From Bin5 sp965218625 (GTDB lineage: Bacteria; Chloroflexota; Anaerolineae; Caldilineales; Caldilineaceae), in NCBI GenBank assembly GCA_965218625.1, contig CBDCLG010000020.1, forward strand, positions 1 through 64,000: DNA of 64,000 bases, given 5' to 3'. Positions 1 to 8,875 of the stretch are shown piece after piece (the stretch's first letter is position 1; every line of letters starts with the position of its first letter). The notes beneath the pieces are model-generated. The model had not been told where the DNA came from. It made no database searches and saw only the letters and a list, made by a program, of their open reading frames with translations. The translations under genes and the position numbers were made by a program.

Positions 1-608
1 TCGCCGACGCCGACGACCACACCGTGCGCAAATTCGACACCGACGGACGCCTGCTCCAGACCCTGGGAACGCCCGGCCAGACCGGCGAGCCGGGCCAACC
101 GTTCAACCGACCGACCTGGGCCGCCCTGGCCCCGTCCGGCGACCTCTACGTCAGCGACGGCTACGGCCAGTTCCGCATCCATCGCTTCTCAGCCGACGGC
201 ACGCTCCTCCACTCCTGGGGCGAGGAGGGCGAGGCGCCCGGGCAGTTCGCGCTGCCCCACGGCCTGCGCGTCGACAGCCGCGGGCGCGTCCTCGTGCTCG
301 ATCGCACCAACATGCGCCTCCAGGTCTTCGATGCCGACGGCGCCTACATCGAAGAATGGCCCGATCTCGCCGCCCCCAACGACCTCTTCATCGACCAGGA
401 CGACAACGTTTACATCGCCGAGGGCGACTACCGCATCAGCGTCTTCAGCCTCGACGGCGAGCTCCTGGCCCGCTGGGGCGAACACGGCGACGCGCCGGGC
501 CAGTTTGCCAACGGCCCGCACGGCCTCTGGCTCGATTCCCACGGCGACCTCTACGTCGCCGAAGTCCCCTTCCTCGCCAACCGGTTGCAGAAATTCGCCC
601 GCGTTTGA
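1..608 (+). CDS. NHL-repeat six-bladed beta-propeller protein (5' partial)
   Basis: The frame is open to the left edge of the window, so the N-terminus is missing; a GTG at 24 is internal to a repeat and not a convincing start. About 200 residues are visible. They consist of NHL-type blades, each with a Gly/Asp-rich turn followed by a short strand pattern such as YVSDGYGQFRIHRF, VLDRTNMRLQVF, YIAEGDYRISVF and YVAEVPFLANRLQKF. NHL propellers act as binding scaffolds or as peptidyl-glycine lyase-like folds. No catalytic residues can be assigned, so the function is unknown. The gene ends 94 bases before a sugar-acid dehydrogenase-like gene on the same strand, which hints at carbohydrate catabolism but does not prove it. 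Confidence 0.8.
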   Translation, partial: ADADDHTVRKFDTDGRLLQTLGTPGQTGEPGQPFNRPTWAALAPSGDLYVSDGYGQFRIHRFSADGTLLHSWGEEGEAPGQFALPHGLRVDSRGRVLVLDRTNMRLQVFDADGAYIEEWPDLAAPNDLFIDQDDNVYIAEGDYRISVFSLDGELLARWGEHGDAPGQFANGPHGLWLDSHGDLYVAEVPFLANRLQKFARV

Positions 609-702
609 GACGGTAAATCGCGTCTGATCAGCGGGCAAACTATCCAGCACAAACAAAACGCGGCAGACCGCCAAACCGCTGCCACACGCCGAGAACATCG
701 AT

Positions 703-1364
703 ATGAAAATCCTGATAACCGGAGCGGCCGGGACCGTCGGATCAGTCGTGGTCAACGGCCTGCGCGACCGCTACACCTTGCGCGGCTTCGACCGCGTTCC
801 AATGCCCGATCTGGACGACACCATCATCGCTGAGTTGACCGATTTCGACGCCCTTGCCAGGGCCGCACGGAACATGGACGCCGTCATCCACCTGGCCGGC
901 AATCCCTCCGGCGCCGCGCCCTGGGAGGAAATCCTTAACAGCAACATCATCGGCACATACAACCTCTTCGAGGCCGCCCGCCAGAACGGCGTCCGCCGCA
1001 TCGCCTTTGCCAGCCGCGCCGGTCTCCTCGCGCACTATCCGGAAGAGCCGACCCGCACAATCGACCTGCCCCACGCCCCGAAAGCTACTACTCGATCAGC
1101 AAGGTCTTTGGCGAAAACCTCTGTTACATGTACGCCTGCAAGTTCGGCCTCGAATGCGTCGCCGTCCGCATCGGCAACCTGCGCGCCGACCGGCCCCACG
1201 CCGAGCACCCCCACCATCTCAGCCACGCCGACCTGGTGCGCGTCTTCGAGCGCGCCGTAATCCACCCGGACGTCAGCTACGATGTCGTGTTCGGCGTCTC
1301 CGCCGGTGACTGGCCGCTCTATGACCTCGAACACGGCCGCCGCGCAATTGGATACAATCCCTGA
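703..1364 (+). pseudogene. NAD-dependent epimerase/dehydratase, uronate-dehydrogenase-like, frameshifted
   Basis: Extended SDR. The N-terminal Rossmann motif TGAAGTVG (residues 6-13) and the segment NSNIIGTYNLFEAAR are in the frame that starts at ATG 703. The catalytic YSISK (YxxxK) and the C-terminal half ending in AIGYNP lie one frame over, readable from about 1080. Deleting one base near the run CCCCG at 1076-1080 relative to an intact gene explains the switch. The order of motifs and the C-terminal LEHGRRAIGYNP resemble uronate dehydrogenase, which oxidises hexuronates to aldarolactones. The total of about 220 residues is short for the family (about 265), so the C-terminus may also be clipped. 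It is either a decaying gene or a consensus error. Confidence 0.7.
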
Positions 1365-1430
1365 CAGACGCCCAAGCGCACCAGGCCGACGGCCGGTTCC
1401 CCCGCCCCCCTTGGCTGCTCTTGACCGAGG

Positions 1431-1460
1431 TTCGCCAACCGCCCCACTTGCGGTTATAAT
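1431..1460 (+). promoter_or_regulatory. Putative sigma70-type promoter of aceE
   Basis: A perfect -10 hexamer TATAAT lies at 1455-1460, with a weak -35 (TTCGCC, 1431-1436) 18 bases upstream. Transcription would begin about 20 bases before the E1 start codon, giving a very short leader. The -35 is poor, so the call rests mainly on the -10 match and its position. Confidence 0.45.
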
Positions 1461-1486
1461 CTCACCAATCGGCCCGTACAATATTG

Positions 1487-3889
1487 ATGCCTATGCCTCT
1501 GTCATCCGACTATCTGGAAACGCTCGACCGGATCCAGGAACGCGTTCTGTGGCTGTCGATGCGCATCGTGCACGAGGCCAACAGCGTGCGCCAAACGCGC
1601 GACGGCGTCAAAGTCGGCGGTCACCAGGCCTCCTCGGCCAGTATGGTGACCATCATGACCGCGCTCTACTTTCACCTCCTCAAACACGGCGACAGAGTCT
1701 CGGTCAAGCCGCACGCCTCGCCCGTCTTCCACGCCATCCAGTATCTGCTCGGCCAGCTGCCCCGCGAATACCTGACCACCCTGCGCGCCTACGGCGGCCT
1801 CCAGGCCTATCCCAGCCGCACCAAGGACCCCGACCCGGTCGACTTCTCCACCGGCTCCGTCGGGCTGGGCGCCGTCGCCCCCGCCTTCGCCGCCCTCACG
1901 GACTACTACGCCCGCAGGCACTTCGGCGCCGTCGCCTCCAACCGCTTCATCGCCATCATCGGCGACGCAGAACTCGACGAAGGCAATATCTGGGAAGCCA
2001 TCTTCAACGACTGGATGGCCGAGCTCGGCAATAACATCTGGATCGTCGACCTCAACCGCCAGAGCCTCGACCGCGTCGTCCCGGGAATCCGCGCCGGCAC
2101 GCTCAAGTCCATGTTCGACCAGTGGGGCTGGAAAGTGCTCGAGGCCAAATACGGCCGCAAACTGCAAGACCTCTTCGCCCAAAAGAATGGCGAACAGGTC
2201 CGCAAGCGCATTGACGACATGAGCAACGAGGAGTATCAGCTGCTCGTTCGCCTCCCCGGTGACGAGTTGCGCCGCCGCTTCGTCACCGTCAACGGACACA
2301 AAGATAGCCGGCTGGAGGACCTCCTCGCCCCCATCAGCGACGCCGAACTGCCCTCAGTCATCGGCAACCTCGGCGGCCACGATCTCGCCGAGATGATCGG
2401 TGTGCTTGAAGAGGCCGACGCCACCAGGGACCGGCCCGCAGTCATCTTTGCCTACACCATCAAGGGCTGGCGCCTGCCGATCGCCGGCGATCCGCACAAC
2501 CATTCCAAGCTTCTCAACGAGGAAGAGATGTCCGCCCTCGCCGAGGAGCTTGCCGTCCCCGGAGACGATGACTGGGCAGCATTTGCACCGGATTCCAACG
2601 CCGACGCTCTTTGCCGTAAAATCGGTGACCAGCTCTATCCCCCTTCCGACAATGGCAGCACCGGTTCACCCGCACCCGCTTGGCCCATCGGCCTCTCCGC
2701 GCACGATGTCCCCCAGAGCGTGCCCGCCCGCACCCACGGAATGCTCAGCACGCAGCAGTCCTTCGGCCAGATCCTGATCAGCATGAGCCGCGACCCAAAA
2801 CTCGCGCCCCGCCTGGTCACAACCTCTCCCGATGTCTCGACCTCCACCAATCTCTCAGGATGGATCGCCAAGCAGGGCGTATTCTCCTTTACCGAAAGAG
2901 AGATCTACGAGCTCGAAGAGAACCGAAGGTTGAGCTGGCGCTACGGCCCCGAAGGCCAGCACATCGAGCTGGGGATCTCAGAAATGAATCTCTTCATGAT
3001 GCTGGCCATGCTCGGCCTCTCCGCCGAACTGACCGGCCAGCAGCTCATCCCAATCGGCACCGTCTACGACCCGTTCGTCTTGCGCGGGCTCGACTCCTTC
3101 ATCTACGGCCTTTACGCCAATGCCCGCTTCATCGTCGTCGGCACGCCCTCAGGGGTCAGCCTCGCGCCCGAAGGCGGCGCGCACCAGTCAACCGTCACGC
3201 CGTCCCTCTGCGCCGAGCTGCCCAATCTCAACAGCTACGAACCCTGTTTCGCCCAGGAGCTGATCTGGATCATGCTCGAAGCCGTCCGCCAGTGCTGCCG
3301 CGACATCGAAGGACGCGCCACCTACCTGCGCCTCTCCACCAAGCCCGTCGACCAGTCCCTGCTCGAGCCCGCCGTGGCGCGCCTCGGCGAAACCGAGCTC
3401 CGCCGCCAGGTCCTCGAAGGCGGCTACCGCCTGCTCGACTGGAAAACGGCTACCCCCGAGGCAGACCCGCGCTCGCTTGTGCATATCGCCACCACCGGCA
3501 TCATGCTGCCCGAAGTGATGGAGGCCGCCGCCCTGCTGCAGGCCGAGGGCATCGCCGTCAACGTCCTCAACCTGACCAGCCCGCGCCGCCTCTACGAAAA
3601 CTGGCGCGCCGCCCAGTGGGGACGCAGGCCGGAACGAACGCCCAGCCGCCTGCTCTCCTGGCTGATCCCCCCGAACGAACGCCAAGCCCCCATCGTCACC
3701 GTCCAGGACGGCGCCTCGCACAATCTCGCCTGGCTCGGCAGCCTCTTCGGCAGCTACCTGATTCCCCTCGGCGTCGACGACTTCGGCCAGTCCGGCACGC
3801 CCGCCGACCTCTACCGCCACTTCGAAATCGACAGCCAGGCAATCTTTGAGTCGGCCCTGGTGGCCCTGAATCGGACCGAACTTGGATAG
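1487..3889 (+). CDS. aceE: Pyruvate dehydrogenase E1 component, homodimeric (AceE-like) type
   Basis: Thiamine-diphosphate enzyme that decarboxylates a 2-oxoacid, probably pyruvate, and passes the acyl group to the lipoyl domain of E2. About 800 residues, somewhat shorter than proteobacterial AceE (about 890). The transketolase-like N-terminal half carries the ThDP motif beginning GDAELDEGNIWEA and continuing to VDLNRQSLDR. The middle and C-terminal transketolase domains follow, with ELGISEMNLF and GAHQSTVTPS, matching AceE layout. The codons run TTG-ATG-CCT-ATG, so ATG 1487 is preferred; TTG 1484 and ATG 1493 are possible. The E2 gene follows by 104 bases; no E3 gene is in the window. The substrate could be another 2-oxoacid. 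Confidence 0.85.
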   Translation: MPMPLSSDYLETLDRIQERVLWLSMRIVHEANSVRQTRDGVKVGGHQASSASMVTIMTALYFHLLKHGDRVSVKPHASPVFHAIQYLLGQLPREYLTTLRAYGGLQAYPSRTKDPDPVDFSTGSVGLGAVAPAFAALTDYYARRHFGAVASNRFIAIIGDAELDEGNIWEAIFNDWMAELGNNIWIVDLNRQSLDRVVPGIRAGTLKSMFDQWGWKVLEAKYGRKLQDLFAQKNGEQVRKRIDDMSNEEYQLLVRLPGDELRRRFVTVNGHKDSRLEDLLAPISDAELPSVIGNLGGHDLAEMIGVLEEADATRDRPAVIFAYTIKGWRLPIAGDPHNHSKLLNEEEMSALAEELAVPGDDDWAAFAPDSNADALCRKIGDQLYPPSDNGSTGSPAPAWPIGLSAHDVPQSVPARTHGMLSTQQSFGQILISMSRDPKLAPRLVTTSPDVSTSTNLSGWIAKQGVFSFTEREIYELEENRRLSWRYGPEGQHIELGISEMNLFMMLAMLGLSAELTGQQLIPIGTVYDPFVLRGLDSFIYGLYANARFIVVGTPSGVSLAPEGGAHQSTVTPSLCAELPNLNSYEPCFAQELIWIMLEAVRQCCRDIEGRATYLRLSTKPVDQSLLEPAVARLGETELRRQVLEGGYRLLDWKTATPEADPRSLVHIATTGIMLPEVMEAAALLQAEGIAVNVLNLTSPRRLYENWRAAQWGRRPERTPSRLLSWLIPPNERQAPIVTVQDGASHNLAWLGSLFGSYLIPLGVDDFGQSGTPADLYRHFEIDSQAIFESALVALNRTELG

Positions 3890-3992
3890 CGCGACAGTGG
3901 CGAGTGGACGACAGGCGCCAGGGATTACCCGTCCCCTGGCCGCAGCGGCGCCGAAAGAAGCCGGCTGACCGCTGACCACTGAGGAGGAACAC

Positions 3993-5297
3993 GTGGCCGA
4001 AACAATTAACATGCCCGATCTCGGCCTTGAAGACGAGGGCGGCGAGTTGTCCGTCTGGCTCAAAAACGTGGGCGATTCGGTACAGGCCGGCGAGCCGATC
4101 GCCGAAATCGAGTCGGAAAAGGTTACCCTCGAGGTCGAGTCGCCGCTGACCGGCGTCCTGCTCGAGATGCTCATCCAGCCCGGCGAAATCGCCACCGTCG
4201 GCGTCCCGCTCGCAAAGGTCGGCGCAGCCGACGAGCTGCCCGACACAGCGCCCCAAGAGCCGCCCGCTGCAGACTTGGCCGAACCAGACACCAACGAAGA
4301 AAACGGGGCCGGCGCCGCCACCCTTCCACAGCCCGCCCCATCCCCGGCCGTCGACATACAGCCGGTCGAGCCCGCCTTCGACGGAGTCTTTGTAACACCC
4401 ATCGCCCGCCGCATCGCCCGCGAGCACAACCTCGACTTGGGCCGCATCGAAGGCAGCGGCCCCGGCGGCCGCATCCTGCGCGAAGACGTCGAGAACCATC
4501 TCGCCACCTCCCCCGCCGAAGCAAAGGCCGCCGCCGTCCTGCCGCAAACCGGCACTGTCGCAGCGGGCACTCCCTCTGCCCCCGCCCACCAGCCTCGGCA
4601 GACCGTCGCGCCCGCCGCGAGCGCGGTCGCGTCGCCGCTGCGCCGCACGATCGCCCAGCGCATGAGCCAGAGCAAGCAGACCGTCCCCCACTTCTACATA
4701 ACAACCTCTGTCCTCATGGACGACGCCCTCACCGTGCGCAAACATTATAACCAGGACCTGCCCGCCGATCAGCAAATAACCGTCAACGACATCGTAATGA
4801 AAGCCACAGCCCTGGCCCTGCGCGATTTCCCCAACTTGAACGCATCCTACGTTGACGACCGCATCGTCAGCCACCCGGAAATCAACGTCGGCGCCGCCGT
4901 CGCCGTCGAAGGCGGCGTGCTCACCGTGGTCAGCCGCCAGACCGATAAGCGTAATATCGCCGATATCGCCCGCGACAACCGGGCCATGATCCAGCGCGCC
5001 CGCGCCGGCAAGGTAAAGCGGGATGACGTGAGCGGCAGCACATTCACCATCAGTAACCTCGGCGCCTACGACACCGACCATTTCGCCGCCATCATCAACC
5101 CGCCCGAAGCCGCCATCCTGGCCGTCGCCACCGCCAGGAAAACCCCCTTCGTGGTCGCGGACCGGGTGGAAGTCCGCACAGTCATGCAGATCACCATCTC
5201 CGCCGACCACCGCGTCACCGACGGCGCCGAGTGCGCGCTCTTCCTCCAGAAAATCAAGAGCCTGCTCGAAGCCCCGGTAAAGATACTGCTGGACTAG
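3993..5297 (+). CDS. Dihydrolipoamide acyltransferase (E2) of the 2-oxoacid dehydrogenase complex
   Basis: Transfers the acyl group from lipoamide to CoA. Three domains are seen in order. A lipoyl domain covers residues 1-78, with the lipoylated Lys43 in the context IESEKVTLEV. A peripheral subunit-binding domain covers about 130-168 (TPIARRIAREHNLDL, GSGPGGRI). A catalytic core covers about 210-434, ending with the active-site HRVTDG (His406, Asp410). Pro/Ala-rich linkers separate them. Translation starts at GTG 3993, preceded by a strong GAGGAGG ribosome site. It follows the E1 gene on the same strand, so the two almost certainly form one complex. A single lipoyl domain is normal outside the enterics. 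Confidence 0.9.
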   Translation: MAETINMPDLGLEDEGGELSVWLKNVGDSVQAGEPIAEIESEKVTLEVESPLTGVLLEMLIQPGEIATVGVPLAKVGAADELPDTAPQEPPAADLAEPDTNEENGAGAATLPQPAPSPAVDIQPVEPAFDGVFVTPIARRIAREHNLDLGRIEGSGPGGRILREDVENHLATSPAEAKAAAVLPQTGTVAAGTPSAPAHQPRQTVAPAASAVASPLRRTIAQRMSQSKQTVPHFYITTSVLMDDALTVRKHYNQDLPADQQITVNDIVMKATALALRDFPNLNASYVDDRIVSHPEINVGAAVAVEGGVLTVVSRQTDKRNIADIARDNRAMIQRARAGKVKRDDVSGSTFTISNLGAYDTDHFAAIINPPEAAILAVATARKTPFVVADRVEVRTVMQITISADHRVTDGAECALFLQKIKSLLEAPVKILLD

Positions 5298-5471
5298 CCC
5301 CGGACGACACCTTCCGTCTACGCCGCTTAAGCCGGCGAAGGCATCACGAAAACCGCGCCCCGTGACGCACAGAAGCACACGCCGCAATCTCCCTGGAACC
5401 CTAAGCAAGAGCCCGCCCGATTCGGCCCCCACTCGGCCTTTCACCAGCCCTCCGCCCCCTGAGAAAATTCG

Positions 5472-6572
5472 ATGACGAACAACCAGGCCATTCAGGACCG
5501 GGCCGCCTTTGACCAGGTCCGCTACGCCAACTGCTGGGAAGATGCCGACATCCTGCTCGAAGCCTTGGCGGTCAGAAAGGGAGACCGCTGCCTCTCGATC
5601 GCCTCCGCCGGCGACAACTCTCTCGCCCTCCTGGCAAACGAACCCGAACTCGTCGTCGCCTGCGATCTCAACCTCGCACAGCTCGCCTGCGTCGAAATCA
5701 GGCTCGCCGCCTTCGCCGAACTCTCGCACGCCGACATGCTCGCCTTCCTCGGCTTCCGCCACTGCGAACACCGCCTCGACATTTTCACAATGCTCCGCCC
5801 CTCCCTCTCTCCCCCGGCCCAACGCTTCTTCGACCACAACACCGAACACATCGCCGGCGGCCTCATCCACAACGGCAAATTCGAAAGATATGTGCGCATC
5901 TTCGGCAACTGGATTCTGCCCCTGACCCATAGCAGAAAAACACTGAACGAGCTGATGACAGAAAAGGACGAACCCGCCCGCCTCGCATTCTATCGCGAAC
6001 GCTGGGATACCCGCCGTTGGCGGCTCCTCTGCCGGATCTTCTGCAGCCGTTTCGTCCTCGGGAGGGCCGGCCGCGACCCGGAGTTCATGCGCTTCGTAGA
6101 GGGAAGAGTAGCCGACCGCATTCTGCAACGCGCCGAAGAGGGGCTCACCAAGGTGCCAACCCACAACAACCCCTTCCTTGACTACATCGCCACCGGCTCC
6201 TTCCGGCACGCGCTTCCCTTCTACGCCCGCGCAGAGAACTTCACAAAAATCCGGAGTAACCTGTCCCGCCTCAAGCTCTTCCACGGCGCTGTCTCCGATC
6301 TCTTCGCCGCCGACAAGATGGGATTCGACAAATTCAACCTCTCCGATATCTTCGAATATATGAGCCATGACCTCTTCCTCCAGACCTCACGCCTCCTCCT
6401 CGAAAACGCGCGCCCCTCCGCCCGCCTTGCCTACTGGAATATGCTCGTCCCAAGAGGAATCGCCCGCCACTGGCCCGATCGGGTCCGTTCGCTGAAGGAC
6501 CTTTCGCAAAGCTGCTTCCGCCGCGACAAGGCCTTCTTCTACCAGGCCTTCCACCTCGATATGGTGCTCTGA
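5472..6572 (+). CDS. btaA: BtaA-like S-adenosylmethionine 3-amino-3-carboxypropyl transferase (DUF3419)
   Basis: The family member BtaA moves the 3-amino-3-carboxypropyl group of SAM onto diacylglycerol to make diacylglyceryl-homoserine, the precursor of the betaine lipid DGTS. The whole 366-residue chain has the DUF3419 layout. It starts with FDQVRYANCWED, followed by a SAM-binding Rossmann segment SIASAGDNSLALL and ACDLNLAQLACVE, and the conserved FEYMSHDLF near the C-terminus. No BtaB N-methyltransferase is next to it. The next gene starts 29 bases later and encodes an adenylating ligase, so the acceptor here may not be diacylglycerol. Initiation at ATG 5472 is supported only by a weak GAGAAA site. 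Confidence 0.8.
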   Translation: MTNNQAIQDRAAFDQVRYANCWEDADILLEALAVRKGDRCLSIASAGDNSLALLANEPELVVACDLNLAQLACVEIRLAAFAELSHADMLAFLGFRHCEHRLDIFTMLRPSLSPPAQRFFDHNTEHIAGGLIHNGKFERYVRIFGNWILPLTHSRKTLNELMTEKDEPARLAFYRERWDTRRWRLLCRIFCSRFVLGRAGRDPEFMRFVEGRVADRILQRAEEGLTKVPTHNNPFLDYIATGSFRHALPFYARAENFTKIRSNLSRLKLFHGAVSDLFAADKMGFDKFNLSDIFEYMSHDLFLQTSRLLLENARPSARLAYWNMLVPRGIARHWPDRVRSLKDLSQSCFRRDKAFFYQAFHLDMVL

Positions 6573-6601
6573 CATCTGCCTTACATGCGAAGAGGCCCGC
6601 C

Positions 6602-8017
6602 TTGAACTGCGTCCAGCTCGCCCTTGACCATGTCGCACAAAGCCCCGACCGCCCCGCCATCTGGCTGCCCGATCCCGCAAGGGGCAAGACCGCCACATTC
6701 GCCGAGCTTTTCGCCCTCGCCTGCGCAATACAGCGCTCGCTCGTCACAAACGGCGTCAAATCGGGTGACATGGTCCTGCTCCAGGACCGCTTGAGCGTTC
6801 GCCTCTACGCCGCCGTCTTCGCCGTTCTCGGTCTCGGCGCAACCGTCGTCCTGATCGAACCGTGGATGCCCGCCGGCCATATTGAACGGGCGGCCCAATC
6901 AGCCGCGCCCAAATTCTTCATCAGCGGCTGGCTGGGACGGCTCTGGGGGATGCGCCATCCGGCCATCCGCGCAATCCCCCACAAGTTGGGCCTCCGCCGC
7001 CTGCTGCAGCCGGCAAACGGCTGGAAATTCGTCGTCGAAGACATCGACCCCGACCAGCCCGGCACCGTCTCCTTTACCTCCGGCACAACCGGCCCGCCCA
7101 AAGGCGTCGTCAGGACACAGGGCGGCCTCCTCAGGCAGCGCCAGGTCCTGGGCCGCGCCCTCGACGCCGATCAACTGTCAGGAGCGGACCTCTGCATCTT
7201 CGCCAATTTCGTACTTGCCAACCTTGCCTCGGGCCGGCCGTCGATCCTCCTGCCCAATCCCTGGAAGCCCCGGCTCCTGCGCCAGCTCGACCGCCTGCCC
7301 CCCGCGCTCCAGCCGCACTCCCTCACCTGCGGTCCCGCCTTCCTGTCGCTGCTGATGCAACACGCAACCCTCCCCCACCTCCAGAGCCTTCACATCGGCG
7401 GCGCCCTCACCGACTGCCGCACGTTCGAACGCGCTTTCGAACGCTGGCCGCAGGTCCACTTCCGCCACCTCTACGGCAGCACCGAAGCCGAGCCCGTCGC
7501 CATCGCCGATGCTCGTACCGCTGTCCGCCAAAGCAGGGACAAAGGCTACTTCCAGACCCTCTTCCTCGGACCGCCCGTCCCCGAAATCGCCCACCACAGC
7601 GACGCACGCGGGCTCTGGGTCAGCGGCCCCCACGTCTGCGGCCCCTACCTCGGCGACCACGCCGCCAATCTCACCGACAAACGGACCGACGCACAGGGCC
7701 GCGCCTGGCATTTCATGGGCGACCGCATCAGCCCCTGCGAAGACGGCCGCGGCTGGTGGTATCGCGGCCGCGCCAACCAAACCGAATCCGACTTCGAGCT
7801 CGAGCAACGCACCTACAGCACACTCCAATCCAGCAACTGCTTCGTCCACCGCATGCACACCGGCGAAATCCTCCTCGTCGGCGAAGTCGACGCCTCCGCC
7901 CGCCTGCCCGGCATCGACCGCGTCATCCGAACGCGCATCGTTCGCGACCGCAGGCACAGGGCCCGCATCGACCGCCCCGCAAGCCTCAAAGGAGCTGCCC
8001 AATCGGCGCTTGGATAA
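6602..8017 (+). CDS. AMP-dependent acyl-CoA synthetase/ligase family protein
   Basis: ANL-superfamily enzyme expected to activate a carboxylate as an acyl-adenylate. Visible core motifs are the phosphate loop TSGTTGPPKGV (about residues 160-170), YGSTEAEP (A5), FMGDRISP (A7) and YRGRANQTE (A8). The protein is short (471 residues) with a reduced C-terminal lid. Where relatives have the catalytic Lys in an RHNxK-type tail, this one reads RHRARID, so the A10 lysine appears to be Arg. That suggests altered or weak second-step chemistry. Start TTG 6602 has an AAGAGG site 7 bases upstream. It lies between btaA-like and ubiA-like genes with almost no spacing, so it is probably part of the same pathway. 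The OleC and fatty-acyl-AMP ligase groups are the nearest resemblance I can name. Confidence 0.75.
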   Translation: MNCVQLALDHVAQSPDRPAIWLPDPARGKTATFAELFALACAIQRSLVTNGVKSGDMVLLQDRLSVRLYAAVFAVLGLGATVVLIEPWMPAGHIERAAQSAAPKFFISGWLGRLWGMRHPAIRAIPHKLGLRRLLQPANGWKFVVEDIDPDQPGTVSFTSGTTGPPKGVVRTQGGLLRQRQVLGRALDADQLSGADLCIFANFVLANLASGRPSILLPNPWKPRLLRQLDRLPPALQPHSLTCGPAFLSLLMQHATLPHLQSLHIGGALTDCRTFERAFERWPQVHFRHLYGSTEAEPVAIADARTAVRQSRDKGYFQTLFLGPPVPEIAHHSDARGLWVSGPHVCGPYLGDHAANLTDKRTDAQGRAWHFMGDRISPCEDGRGWWYRGRANQTESDFELEQRTYSTLQSSNCFVHRMHTGEILLVGEVDASARLPGIDRVIRTRIVRDRRHRARIDRPASLKGAAQSALG

Positions 8018-8034
8018 CCTTTCTCAGAGAACGC

Positions 8035-8871
8035 TTGCCGCTGGCCTCCTATCTCGTTCTCGTGTCGGGCCTGGCCGTCTCCGCCGGCGCCCTGAGCGGC
8101 AGCCCGAACCCTGTCGAATATGCCCAAATCTCCTGGCCGGCCATCGCCGCTGTCGGCGCCTTTCTCTTCTTGGCCGTGCTCAGAATCATGGATGAGCTCA
8201 AGGACTTCGAGAAAGATCGGATAGCCCATCCCGACAGGCCCTTGCCCAGGGGAGTTCTCGCGCCCCAACAGGTGGCGGCCGCCGTCAAAGGACTGGTCAT
8301 CGCGATGCTCCTCTTCGCCCTGGCCGTCGGACTTCGCAACACCCCGGCCGGCCTCGCCTATCTCCTCGTCACCGGCTATCTCTGGCTCATGTACCGCGAG
8401 TTCTACGCCGGAGCCTGGCTGAGCGATCGACCCATCCTCTACGCCGCCACCCACCAGGTCATTCTCCTCCCTCTCTGCTACTACAGCGTCCTGGTCTTCG
8501 ACGCGATTGCCTGGCACCACACCCTGACTTTCGCTTTCGGAACTACCGTGCTGGGCGCCTTCTTCACCTACGAAATCTGCCGCAAACTCGACCCGAACGC
8601 ACACCCGCTCGTGCAGACCTACCTCTCCCATTACGGCCCGGCCAAAACGGTCACCTTTGCCGTTTGCACCGTCGCACTCTCCGCCATCGGCGCCCTCGGC
8701 CTTGGGTTAGGGCCGCTCCTCTGGCCGCTGGAAGCGATCATGATCGCGCTGCTGGCGCTTGTCTTCATCGCCCCCGATCGGTTCAGAACTGTCGAGAACG
8801 CGGCCTCACTCTCGCTCGCCCTGCACGTCTGGGCCGTCGCTTTGAGCGTATGGCTGGATGTGGCAGGATAG
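8035..8871 (+). CDS. UbiA-family prenyltransferase, membrane protein
   Basis: UbiA enzymes attach an isoprenoid chain to an acceptor inside the membrane. The protein has about eight hydrophobic segments. The first Asp-rich motif reads RIMDELKDFEKDRIAHPDRPLPRG, of the DxxxDxxxD type. The second loop near CRKLDPNAHPLVQTYLSHYG is less canonical. TTG 8035 is the first conventional in-frame start after the upstream gene, but the conserved RERLPLASY segment is cut close by it. Upstream in frame are WITFL and a good AAAGGAG site at 7988-7994 with ATC 8002 after it, so a rare start or a longer N-terminus overlapping the ligase gene is possible. The next gene starts within 5 bases. The acceptor is unknown. 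Confidence 0.75.
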   Translation: MPLASYLVLVSGLAVSAGALSGSPNPVEYAQISWPAIAAVGAFLFLAVLRIMDELKDFEKDRIAHPDRPLPRGVLAPQQVAAAVKGLVIAMLLFALAVGLRNTPAGLAYLLVTGYLWLMYREFYAGAWLSDRPILYAATHQVILLPLCYYSVLVFDAIAWHHTLTFAFGTTVLGAFFTYEICRKLDPNAHPLVQTYLSHYGPAKTVTFAVCTVALSAIGALGLGLGPLLWPLEAIMIALLALVFIAPDRFRTVENAASLSLALHVWAVALSVWLDVAG

Positions 8872-8875
8872 CGCC

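Noticed and set aside
3917..3940. GCCAGGG/CCCTGGC hairpin between E1 and E2 genes as a terminator
   Set aside because: Short stem, 10-base loop and no U-run, and E1 and E2 are expected to be co-transcribed.
3696..6368. An 890-codon open frame on the minus strand across the E2 and btaA genes
   Set aside because: It is the mirror of GC-rich coding sequence; the translation is low-complexity, and the plus-strand genes have clear domain motifs.
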